This document shows, piece after piece, positions 1 to 8,632 of a stretch of DNA of 38,207 nucleotides. Location of the stretch: assembly GCA_002803225.1 (NCBI GenBank), contig NXFV01001151.1, positions 1-38,207 on the forward strand, in the 5' to 3' direction. The number at the start of each line of letters is the position of its first letter. Position 1 is the first letter of the stretch. The position numbers and the translations under genes are program-made. Under the pieces are notes generated by a model. It worked only from the letters and a program-made list of their open reading frames with translations. It ran no database searches and was not told where the DNA came from. This DNA comes from Gamarada debralockiae (taxonomy: Eukaryota; Ascomycota; Leotiomycetes; Helotiales; Hyphodiscaceae).

Positions 1-251
1 GCGCTTGTCAAAACTGGGAATGGCTTCGCATAGTAGGAGACACCGCGACGGAAGTGCTGGGCCTCATCATCCAACCCTTGAAATGGAATGTGGTGCGAAG
101 TTCTGATCAAAATTGACATTTCTGATTATAGTGATCGTACTATTCGTGCAAGCAATTTCCAAGCTCCCGAAGTCGAGCCTCTCATTTCTAGTTCCCAACT
201 CTTCCTGTATTATCGAATTTTGGCTCGAGAATATCAGCAAAGGTTTTGATA

Positions 252-2003
252 ATGGGAAACGGTGACTCTGAAGCGTTCCAAACTATTGGACTAGGCTACT
301 TCAAGAAGTTGCCTCCTTTAGCTGCGCGATCCTCTAAAGAGCCAAAATTCCGTACGAGAAACCCGAAATCCAGAGGTGGATGTATAGTATGCAAGTGAGT
401 CCCTAGTTAGAAATGACATATGCGATATCGAGCATCTCTAACAAGTCATAACGTAGGGTTCAACGGGTGAAATGTGGAGAGGGAAAACCACACTGTAAGA
501 GGTGTACCTCAACTGGGAGAAAATGTGAGGGTTATGCTACCCCAGTCCCCAAGAGGGACCGACCTCTTGCACCACTCGGAGTGCAACCTGACACATCTTT
601 TCGTATCATTAACAGTGTATATCCCAACAGTTAATGTCCGGGGAGACACGAATGAGCGTCGTAGCTTCCACTATTTCCGGTCTCGAAGCATCGGGCAAAT
701 GCCTACTAATTTCGAACCCTACTTCTGGGATCACCAAGTCATGCAGTTCAGCCACCACAACTCGATAATCCTAGACTGCATCATTGCTTTGAGTGCCGTC
801 TACGAGGCTCGCGATAGCCGCGATACACCGGGTCTAACCTTCTAATCCCGGAGCTTGTACGCACTCGGCCAATACAACAAGGCCCTGAGAGACCTTGTCA
901 ACTACGTACCTTCTGAGCACCAGGATCTCAGAGTTACATTGGCCTGCTGCCTCGTATTTGTTTGGATTGAGTATTTGCAAAATAATTTCGAGGGTGGCCT
1001 CCGGCACTTGAAGAGCGGACTGAAAATATTACAACATACCCGACCTTGCAGCTCAAATCAACTATCGAGTTTGTCTCAATACAACAACGACGATATATAC
1101 GATACCTTGGATAAGGATGATGTCTTTGGAGCCATTGACAGCTCTTTCAATCGTCTATCCATTCAAGCCATTCTTCATGGTGATCCGGCTACTGGCGCCT
1201 TGCCTGACCATACAGCGCCCTCCTCGACGGACTACAAGACGGGGTCCCCACCTGGCAACACCAAAGGCAAAACAATTGACCAAAGAACTGGCAAAACGAC
1301 CAGCTTCTCTGCTGCACCCCCGAAGATGGCTCAGTATCTAGACGACTCTAGTCTAGCGACATTCACAGACTGGTTAAACAAGGAGCTAGACGTTATGCTC
1401 CTCAACTTCCAAAAACTCCGCCACGCAAACTTAACACCCGTTTACTCCGAAACCTTCAGCGAGACAATCCTGCGAATGGTCCTCAAATCGATCTCCGACG
1501 GCCTGGGATACTGGAAAAAAGCAGTCAAAACAACAGTGGATAACACTAACACAGTAGCAAAACCGACAGAGATATCAAAAGTACAATTCCTACAGCTATA
1601 CCATGCCTGGATCGTCTTACACTCCGAGTAGCTCCACACCCACCAACGTGGTACTTGAGGAACTCACCAGCGACTTTGAGCAGATGCTCTCTTTTGCTGC
1701 AGCTCTGATCAACAGTCCTGGGGCTGCGAAGACGAGTTTGTTGAGTTTTGATATGGTGTCATACCACTGTTGTACTTTGTAGCGCTCAAGTGTCCCGTTT
1801 TCAGATTTCGGAGACAGGCTACCAAACTTCTGGGAAAGGCTCCCGACCAAGAAGGATTGTGGCGCTGTGATTTCGCAGTGGAGTATGAAACGTGGAAACT
1901 TGAGATCGAACAGGGGGTAAGCCCAGTGTCGGAGGCAGAGCCGCTGTCTGGGGTTGGGAGGATCGTGGAGGATTTTGTGGTTGTGAAAAAAGATCGTTCT
2001 TGA
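252..2003 (+). pseudogene. Broken Zn(II)2Cys6 transcription factor
   Basis: The first exon (252-394) ends inside a Zn2Cys6 binuclear cluster. A 62-nt intron (395-456, GTGAGT...TAG) restores the cluster, read as CIVCK then VQRVKCGEGKPHC and KRCTSTGRKC, with all six cysteines. The following frame hits TAA at 632-634. The body resumes one frame away (about 630-842, RSFHYFRSRS, FWDHQVMQFSHHNS), is cut by in-frame TAA at 843-845, continues as LYALGQYNKALRDLV to TAG at 1629-1631, shifts frame at about 1651 (FEQMLSFAAALINSPGAAK), then shifts back at about 1755 (YFVALKCP, APDQEGLW). These blocks follow, in order, the middle and C-terminal regions of the large fungal Zn2Cys6 regulator family. With one stop and three frame changes, none explained by a normal-length intron, I call it a pseudogene. 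Gene identity is secure, while disablement assumes the sequence is accurate. Confidence 0.85.
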
Positions 2004-2158
2004 CTTGTAGAAGGACGTGCAGATTGGTGTCGTGTTTATGATGGGCGAGAGATCCTGTGATTGTGGAGATCGATCGAGAAAAGAGTAACTGAACGCTTTG
2101 AACAGTCCTTTCCAGCTCGCAGACATTAACTCCACGAGCGGCCCCCCCAACCCAAAAA

Positions 2159-2191
2159 CATATACATATATATATATATATATTAATATAT
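2159..2191. repeat. TA-rich microsatellite
   Basis: A run of alternating T and A, interrupted by a few C and A bases, lies just upstream of the small ORF at 2199. It is simple-sequence DNA with no coding signal. It could contribute an open promoter for the neighbouring ORF, but nothing else supports that. Confidence 0.8.
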
Positions 2192-2198
2192 TTCCATC

Positions 2199-2630
2199 AT
2201 GATCACCACACTTGTGACAACAAAACAACTTCACTTTACTACATTTGCACCCCTCTCAACCCAAATAGGGAAACTGAAGAGCTCTTCTACCGTATCTTCC
2301 TCGCCGAGAAAATCTGCGACAGGATTCCGAGGCCATGAGCATAGAGAACACGATCCGAAGGACTCTCGCCACTCTGACCACCGCTACCGCAGCTACCTCC
2401 ACGACAAGAGTCACAAAAAGGACGCCATATCCACCAACGTGAAAAAGAGCCACTTCACTCGAGCCGATGCGCAGGGAAGAAAATACAAACCGTCACTCGC
2501 CGGAGTGATGGGGGACAAGATTCGAGGATGGAAAGAGCGGAAGGAGCATGCTACGATTGAGAGGTTGATGCGACAGAGAGCTGAGACGGAGGCGTGGGAA
2601 AATGCTTTGGAGTGGCCTGTTTGGCAGTGA
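2199..2630 (+). CDS. Small charged hypothetical protein (uncertain)
   Basis: An uninterrupted 143-codon frame follows the TA-rich run. I do not recognise a family. The N-terminal third is Ser/Thr-rich, the middle is rich in His, Asp, Arg and Lys (HEHREHDPKDSRHSDH), and the C-terminal part is a likely charged helix (GWKERKEHATIERLMRQRAE) ending in EWPVWQ. No signal peptide or membrane segment is visible. The composition is that of a real low-complexity nuclear or cytosolic protein rather than a shadow of an opposite-strand gene, because no convincing gene occupies the other strand here. It could also be chance. It ends about 210 nt beyond the stop of the converging TRM61 gene. Confidence 0.4.
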   Translation: MITTLVTTKQLHFTTFAPLSTQIGKLKSSSTVSSSPRKSATGFRGHEHREHDPKDSRHSDHRYRSYLHDKSHKKDAISTNVKKSHFTRADAQGRKYKPSLAGVMGDKIRGWKERKEHATIERLMRQRAETEAWENALEWPVWQ

Positions 2631-2844
2631 CAGGGAGGGGAAGGTAGAGTCCACGGAAGGTTAGTTGAGAGGGTCGAGTACTTGTGGAAGTTGGGTGAAA
2701 GTGATTGTGTGAACTACACGCGGCAGAGTTGGGTTGGAACTGGGTTAGAGCATAGGTGTTGAATTCTTGGGAGGTGCTTTGAGGTTGGCCGATAGATGCA
2801 AAAATATATGTCCGGAAGAGGATTGGCATTTCTATGCTCTACTG

Positions 2845-4437
2845 TCATGATGTTACCGACTCTTCGATCTCCTCTTTGATAACCTCCTCGGCTTCGCTCT
2901 TGGTGGCAGCAGCCTTGTCTTTATGCGCTTGCCTCGCAGCCCTCTTCATCTGCCTCTTACTCATTGGAACCTCAGGTCCCCCACCTGCTTTATCACCGGT
3001 CGCTGCCCTCTCCGTAACAGGCCACTGCTGCATAGCCTTCTTCTCATCCTCTTCTGTCCACTCCTGCGGTAGAACAGCGAACACCAAATAACTCGTATGC
3101 GTCTTAACCTCCGGCTCCGTTCTGTGTACCAGCTTTCCTTCTTTATAGACCTTCTTCTCCACCAGACTCTCAAGAATTTTCTGTTTAGAATTCGGATTCG
3201 TCCCTTTGTCTTTCTTGCCTTCTACTTTCTCGCCGTTCTCGTGAAAGTTTTTGAATGTACCTTCGACTTCGATCAGTCGTTGTAATGCCTCGTCCACAGA
3301 TGCGGGAGTCGTTTGAAGACCTCGTTGTGCGCCGTTGTCGATTCCTATGCGCTCTCGACGTATCTCGAATCGTTTCGCTGCTACTTCTACCATAGATATG
3401 TCGACCCAGCCTAATTGGCGCATGATGGAGACGGTACGCTGTACTTGTTCGATACAGGGAGAAAAAGTGCAGATGTGAATTGGGGTGTTGGGATTGAGAG
3501 GCGATATGAATGGCTTATTCTCGGAACGAGCTTCTTCGCTTGTGCCACTCGCGCCACCATTTTCAAGATGAGTGGGAGCTGACCGAGTGAGGTGTGGTAA
3601 AGCCAGCCAGGGAGCTGGAAGGTCGAGGAATACGGACTCTGCCTTTGGACTTTCTCCGTCTACCAGGAAGCCATCCTCGCAAACATCGCGGTGTGTAATC
3701 TGCACAACCCCTTCCAGTCCATGATCTTGTATTTCCTTCTGCAACTTCTCATGTCTTTGTTTGTGGAATTCAAAACTCCAGACTTTGCCCAGCTTCCGCT
3801 TCTGCTTAGCTGACTCATTGACCTCAGGATATCCATTGTATATCGCCCTCGCAGAGGCATGTGTAAATGAACCACTTCCAGCTCCAGCCTCAATTATGCT
3901 CGTTCCAGGTCGCGCACGTATTCTGTGTAGGATATAGCTGTAATCTGGTGTATATACGACTTGCGTACGGTGTGGTAACGAGCTTGTCCAACTCTCCGGC
4001 GTCGGAGGTAATAAATGTATGAATCCACTTGATGCAGCGACTGCTTCCGTCTCCTCCTTTGTAGTAGTCGGTGTACTCGCATCTCCATCTTGTTCCTCAA
4101 CTTCGCTGAGCTTTGGGGTTTTGTTCGGATGCTCTGTCGACTCCGATTCCTCTCGTTTTCGTTTCTTGTCCTCACCCTTCCCTCGTCGCCCTCTTGACCC
4201 CGTATCTACTTTCGAAGCTCGAACTTGAGTTCCCCATGGTAAGCCAATCAATGTGGTGTGAGGAAAAGACCCGAATCTCGTATTTATGACCTTGCCCTCT
4301 GAATAGCCTTCATCGTCGTCGTCATGATCTTTGAGAATCGCGGGTATTTGGAGATCTCGTTTCAGGTGAATGATCGCCAGTTCATCTACACTCGATACTG
4401 CTCCCGGGTGAAGGAACGGCGACGACTTCGAAGTCAT
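2845..4437 (-). CDS. TRM61: tRNA (adenine-58-N1)-methyltransferase catalytic subunit
   Basis: The 530-codon single-exon frame encodes the catalytic subunit of the Trm6-Trm61 complex, which makes m1A58 in the T-loop of tRNAs in the nucleus, including initiator tRNA-Met. The region at residues 139-172 (GFIHLLPPTPESWTSSLPHR, then a TPDYSYI segment) leads into SAM motif I (IIEAGAGSGSFTH, 181-193). The acidic strand FEFHKQRHEKL follows at about 221, DVCEDGF at about 250, and the family-typical VFLDLPAPWLAL at 268-279. A lysine-, glutamate- and threonine-rich insert (about 75-135) and a basic C-terminal tail (SKRQMKRAARQ, about 490) make it longer than the 383-residue yeast protein. The ATG at 4437 opens the frame without upstream alternatives. 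It shares a short divergent intergenic region with the CysRS gene. I see no introns or damage. Confidence 0.93.
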   Translation of the reverse strand: MTSKSSPFLHPGAVSSVDELAIIHLKRDLQIPAILKDHDDDDEGYSEGKVINTRFGSFPHTTLIGLPWGTQVRASKVDTGSRGRRGKGEDKKRKREESESTEHPNKTPKLSEVEEQDGDASTPTTTKEETEAVAASSGFIHLLPPTPESWTSSLPHRTQVVYTPDYSYILHRIRARPGTSIIEAGAGSGSFTHASARAIYNGYPEVNESAKQKRKLGKVWSFEFHKQRHEKLQKEIQDHGLEGVVQITHRDVCEDGFLVDGESPKAESVFLDLPAPWLALPHLTRSAPTHLENGGASGTSEEARSENKPFISPLNPNTPIHICTFSPCIEQVQRTVSIMRQLGWVDISMVEVAAKRFEIRRERIGIDNGAQRGLQTTPASVDEALQRLIEVEGTFKNFHENGEKVEGKKDKGTNPNSKQKILESLVEKKVYKEGKLVHRTEPEVKTHTSYLVFAVLPQEWTEEDEKKAMQQWPVTERAATGDKAGGGPEVPMSKRQMKRAARQAHKDKAAATKSEAEEVIKEEIEESVTS

Positions 4438-4631
4438 CGCGATTGAATTGGTGGGATTGTTTTCGACGAGGTTGATGCTCTCGAAGATTAAATTTGGGAC
4501 AAGGCAAGGCTGAAGAAAAAATTAAGCGAGCTTTTGCCCCACAATCGTGCGTGGCCTTCTCCCCAGCCTCACACGAGGAGGAATGAGTCAACAAAGATCA
4601 GACTCACGCATAAACCATGCGTAATGGCTGA
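4438..4631. promoter_or_regulatory. Shared divergent promoter of TRM61 and CysRS
   Basis: These 194 nt separate the two start codons and must hold both 5' leaders and both promoters. There is no clear TATA box. A short A-rich patch lies near 4516, and CT-rich stretches near 4555 resemble fungal transcription-start regions. Both genes act on tRNA, so co-regulation is plausible, but that is inference from geometry only. Confidence 0.6.
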
Positions 4632-7239
4632 ATGCTTCTTCCTTCTCGATTCCGCGCCTTCACTGCCTTCAGATCTGTCCATGTTCCTATCTTTCGAACA
4701 TTTGCAACCACCACGACCACCGCAATGGATCAATTGAAAGTCCACAACTCCTTGAAGCCAGGAGCCCCTGTCCCCTTTGTGCCAATTGAGGAGGGCAAGG
4801 TCTCCTGGTATGTCTGCGGCCCGACGGTTTATGATCATTCGCATTTGGGGCATGCGAGAAATTATACCCAGACGGATATCATTCGAAGGATCATGAGGGA
4901 TTACTTCGGGTTCAAGGTCAAGTTTGTTATGAACATTACAGATGTTGATGACAAGGTATGCATGGGCACGAGATGTGGAGAGCAATGTAACTGACTGGGT
5001 ATCATGCCAGATTATCATAAAAGCAAGAAGACAAAAACTCCTGGAGCTGGAAAAGGCGAAACCATATACCGAATCCGACCTCTCGAAGCTTGCTGCCGCC
5101 GCATTTCAATCGTACGCCAAAGGAAACCTACCCGAATTATTGAAGACTTCTGGTGGATTGGAGCTTTCCCCAAGCAATTATGCAACCAGAAGAGACGCGG
5201 CATATGGCAAAGTTCTGGCAGGAGGGACGTTGAGTGGGGAAGGGAAGCCGGGAGATGACGAGACGAAGATGAAGATGCACATCAATAACCTCAATGCGGC
5301 ATCGACGGCGATACAAGAGAACAAGATTTTTGGTGGCGCAGACGACATCCTTCTACCGTACCTCGACTCCTTATACAAAGATACAATTGATGCAAGGGAT
5401 CACACGATATTCACGGATGTCACAAAATACTGGGAGGCTCAGTTCATGAAGGATATGGATGCCCTGAATGTCATGAGACCGGATGTGATTACGCGAGTCA
5501 CGACTTATGTTCCTCAAATTGCGGTTTTCGTAGAGAAGATCGTTCAGAAGGGATTCGCATACGAGGCAGATGGTTCTGTGTACTTCGATATAGCAGCGTT
5601 CGAGAAAGCCGGCAATCCATACGCAAGGCTGAGACCCGAAAGTCGCAATGACAAAGCTCTCCAAGAAGAAGGCGAGGGTTCATTATCCAAGAATCTTAGC
5701 GGGAAGCGGGGTGCTGGAGACTTTGCCCTATGGAAGAAGTCGAAACCGGGAGAGCCCAGCTGGCCCAGTCCCTGGGGCGAAGGTCGACCTGGGTGGCATA
5801 TTGAATGCTCGGTAATGGCGTCCGACATCTTGGGGTCTCAAATGGACATTCATTCTGGCGGTATTGATCTTGCATTTCCACATCACGACAACGAGTTGGC
5901 GCAGAGCGAGGCCTATTATTGCGAGAATGGCCACGAGCATATTTGGGTCAATTATTTCATGCATATGGGCCATTTGTCGATTGCGGGGTCTAAGATGTCG
6001 AAATCGCTCAAGAATTTTCAGACCATTCAAGATGCATTGAAAACGAATTACACGCCTAGAGGGATGAGAATTGTGTTCTTGTTGAGTAGGTGGAATAATG
6101 GCATTGAGATATCACCTGATATGAGGACAATGGCTGAAGTATGGGAAGCCTCTGTCAATGTGAGTATCCCCATCCTAGCAAATGGCTGGACGGAACTAAT
6201 TTCATCCCAGAGTTTCTTTATCAAGGCCAAGTCATACATTACGGAAGCAAACGAGCGATCAGCAGCGGAAGACCTGAAGCCACTATCTATCAACGGCAGT
6301 GGGGAGGGTGAACTTCAAGCTATCTTGAAGGAAGCGCAAGCCGAGATGCAAAGTGCTCTTACAGACTCGTTTGATACGCCACGAGCAATGCGCTGCATAG
6401 ATAAGTTGATCAAGGACTTCAATGTCCACGACGTCACACATAAAGCCAATATGGACGTTCGCGGACTCGAAAGTATTGCTCGCTGGATCACTGGGATGGT
6501 TGGGATATTTGGCCTGGACGCCAATGCCACGTCTCCATACACTGGTATCGGATGGGCCAGCACAACTGCGAATTCCAATCTGTCACCAACTGAAATCGTG
6601 GCCCCATATGTGGAAGTGCTCAAAACGGTCAAGACTAAGGTAGCGAGCCTCAGTCTGCACTCCGAAGTTCTTGATAAGCTGCTCTCAACTAATGTTGACG
6701 CCGAATTCGAGTCTCTCGTTTCATCTAAAACTAACGACCCCGAAGCTCTCGCCCTACCCTACCTTCGCAATGTCTCCCGAATCCGCGACGAACTCCGCAA
6801 CATCGCCCCAACCTTACCCTCCAAGAAAGCCATCCTAACACTCTCCGACCAAATCCGGGACAACGACCTCCTAAACCTAGGTGTCTACCTCGACGACCGA
6901 CCAGACAACCAACCCGCCTTAATCAAGTTCATTCCCGCCTCTGAACTCCTCGCCCAAAAGGAAGAAAAAGCTGCCAAAGAACGCGAGAAGGCTGTTCAGA
7001 AAGAAGCCGCTAGATTGGCGAGGGAGAAGTTGGAGGCCGAGAAAGCGGAGAAGGCGAAGTTGAGTCATTTAGAGATGTTTAAGGGCGACGAGAGGTTTGG
7101 GGAGTGGGATGAGGAGGGTATGCCCACTAAGACGAGGGGTGGGGAGGATGTTCCTAAGAGTCAGCTGAAGAAGTTGAGGAAGGATTGGGAGAGGCAGAAG
7201 AAGTCGCATGAGGATTGGAAGGCGAAGAATGGTGCTTGA
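4632..7239 (+). CDS. Cysteinyl-tRNA synthetase
   Basis: Exons are 4632-4955, 5011-6159 and 6211-7239, giving 833 residues. The enzyme charges tRNA-Cys with cysteine in a class I reaction. Visible landmarks are [10 protein letters not shown] with zinc ligand Cys62, the HIGH-type HSHLGHAR at 69-76, the zinc-site block GWHIECSVM with [15 protein letters not shown], and KMSKS in [12 protein letters not shown]. The Lys/Glu-rich C-terminal tail is typical of eukaryotic CysRS. Intron 1 (55 nt, GTATGC...CAG) joins DDK to IIIKARRQ. Intron 2 (6160-6210, 51 nt, GTGAGT...CAG) has no stop and is a multiple of three, so it could be missed. Splicing it joins EASVN to SFFIKAK. The first 31 residues ([19 protein letters not shown]...) look like a mitochondrial presequence. 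A second in-frame ATG at 4725 (MDQLKVHNS) would give the cytosolic form. Confidence 0.95.
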
Positions 7240-7860
7240 TTTTTGTACGGGGCAGTCAAAATGGAGCACTGGTTCGGGGTGGGACAAGTTTATGGTGCGT
7301 TGTTGAAGTATTCTCGTGTCTCATCTCATATTCAACTTATATATCTACTTCGTCATGCCTAGCTTTGTCACTTAAATGTTTAGGACAATTGAGGCTTTTG
7401 TCACGACGTCAGCTTGAATCACTCAAAAGGGCAGACCCCATGCCTATGACCCATGCTCCTCAGAGTACGTCCATCAAACTCTTGCAGCGATCACATGCGA
7501 CTTCACAAGTTGTACGCAGCACGGTTTAGCCTTTTTCTGAACATGCTCGTCGAGCTCTGTCTCTTATTCTTTTCCTCCCCAAGCACTGCACGTCGTCTCT
7601 TCAATACCTTCGTAGTCTGCAGTAACAGTGACACTGTCATCAGTGTCGCTGTTGAGAAGTAGCTCGTTGACAATAAATTTCTTGTCGCGGAAGGGCCAAA
7701 ATATCCTGGACATTGACCAGTTTGCCATGTCGTTCCTTCTTTGAACGTCCTAAGCCGTGAAGACATTGATTTGTTGTGTTGTTTTAATCCCTCATTTGAG
7801 AGTACCTGTTGTTATGAGAACCCTGATACTGTGGCGCATATGATGTTGGTTCAAAAATAG
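7240..7860. other. Gene-free stretch downstream of CysRS
   Basis: This holds the CysRS 3' end and intergenic DNA. Short open frames on both strands show no family resemblance and no initiation context. I see no RNA gene and no repeat of note. Confidence 0.5.
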
Positions 7861-8632
7861 GCTTCAAAAAGCTTCAATTTTTCCGCTACCCCCCTTTCCT
7901 TCTACAAGTTTCGGACCTTACATATATAGTACATTAAACAGTCAGCTCACGGTCGGCTTATGGACAGTTTGCGGACCGATTTTTACCGTTGTCCCGACCT
8001 TACGGTCGTATTCCTGCTCCTTTAGGATAATTCCTTCAAGGCCTTCCGTCAGGGCCTCCTAACGCTCGAACCACAGATATCACCGTACCTCCTAGACCTA
8101 CCAACAGTACCTACTAGCCAGAATACTAACAGATATCCGGGAGTTGATATTTTATAACATTAGAGAGAGATTGATGTTTTGAGAGCAGTATTTATGCTAG
8201 CCTTGCAGTATTGATCGGTAATAGATGAGAGAAGTATCTTAGCGTCTACTAGCACCCACTTCCAATCCCTCAAAGGAATTGAGAAGATAGATCTTATTTC
8301 CCAATTAATATAGTAGTAGATTATAGACACGGGCAGAAGATGCTGTTATATCAAACTTCAGTTGGCTTAGCTCATGCCCTTCGTTTATCCAGGCAGGCTT
8401 AATAAACGGCAGAGATCACGTGATTATGACAGCGATACCCCTGACTTCGGGCATTCTTGTATTCTACCTCATCTCGTGTTGATACATGACCTACTTGTCT
8501 GTATGATGTATTGGTAGTTGATATCTTTGGAACGGACAGCGTTGATATTGCTAAGAAGTAGACAGAAGAAAGAGGTTGAAAAAGGTTCGCTAAAGGAGGC
8601 CTAGCGCAGGGCGGTGAGAAGGGTTTTGCAGG
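7861..8632. other. Gene-free stretch, possible decayed repeat
   Basis: About 7900-8160 contains recurring GGTCGG or CGGTCG words (around 7949, 7974 and 8003, some inverted), dense stops in all frames and C/T-skewed lines such as the one around 8041. This resembles the subterminal part of a decayed transposon, but I see no terminal repeats and no transposase similarity. The part from 8350 is the upstream region of the C2H2 regulator and contains the palindrome ATCACGTGAT near 8414, an E-box-like site. Confidence 0.3.

Noticed and set aside
2159..2191. TA run as a replication origin or centromere mark
   Set aside because: It is only about 33 nt of simple sequence with no accompanying structure.
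4942..5010. A CysRS start inside the second open frame at 4942
   Set aside because: That stretch is the tail of exon 1 in another frame plus intron 1. The conserved HSHLGHAR motif lies upstream in exon 1.
5371..6632. Several minus-strand frames of 80-105 codons
   Set aside because: They are antisense shadows of the CysRS gene with no family resemblance.
8413..8424. CACGTG palindromes as a common regulatory site
   Set aside because: The word also appears inside an exon (near 9151), near 14752, 20748 and 33778 with no common placement relative to starts, so chance is sufficient.
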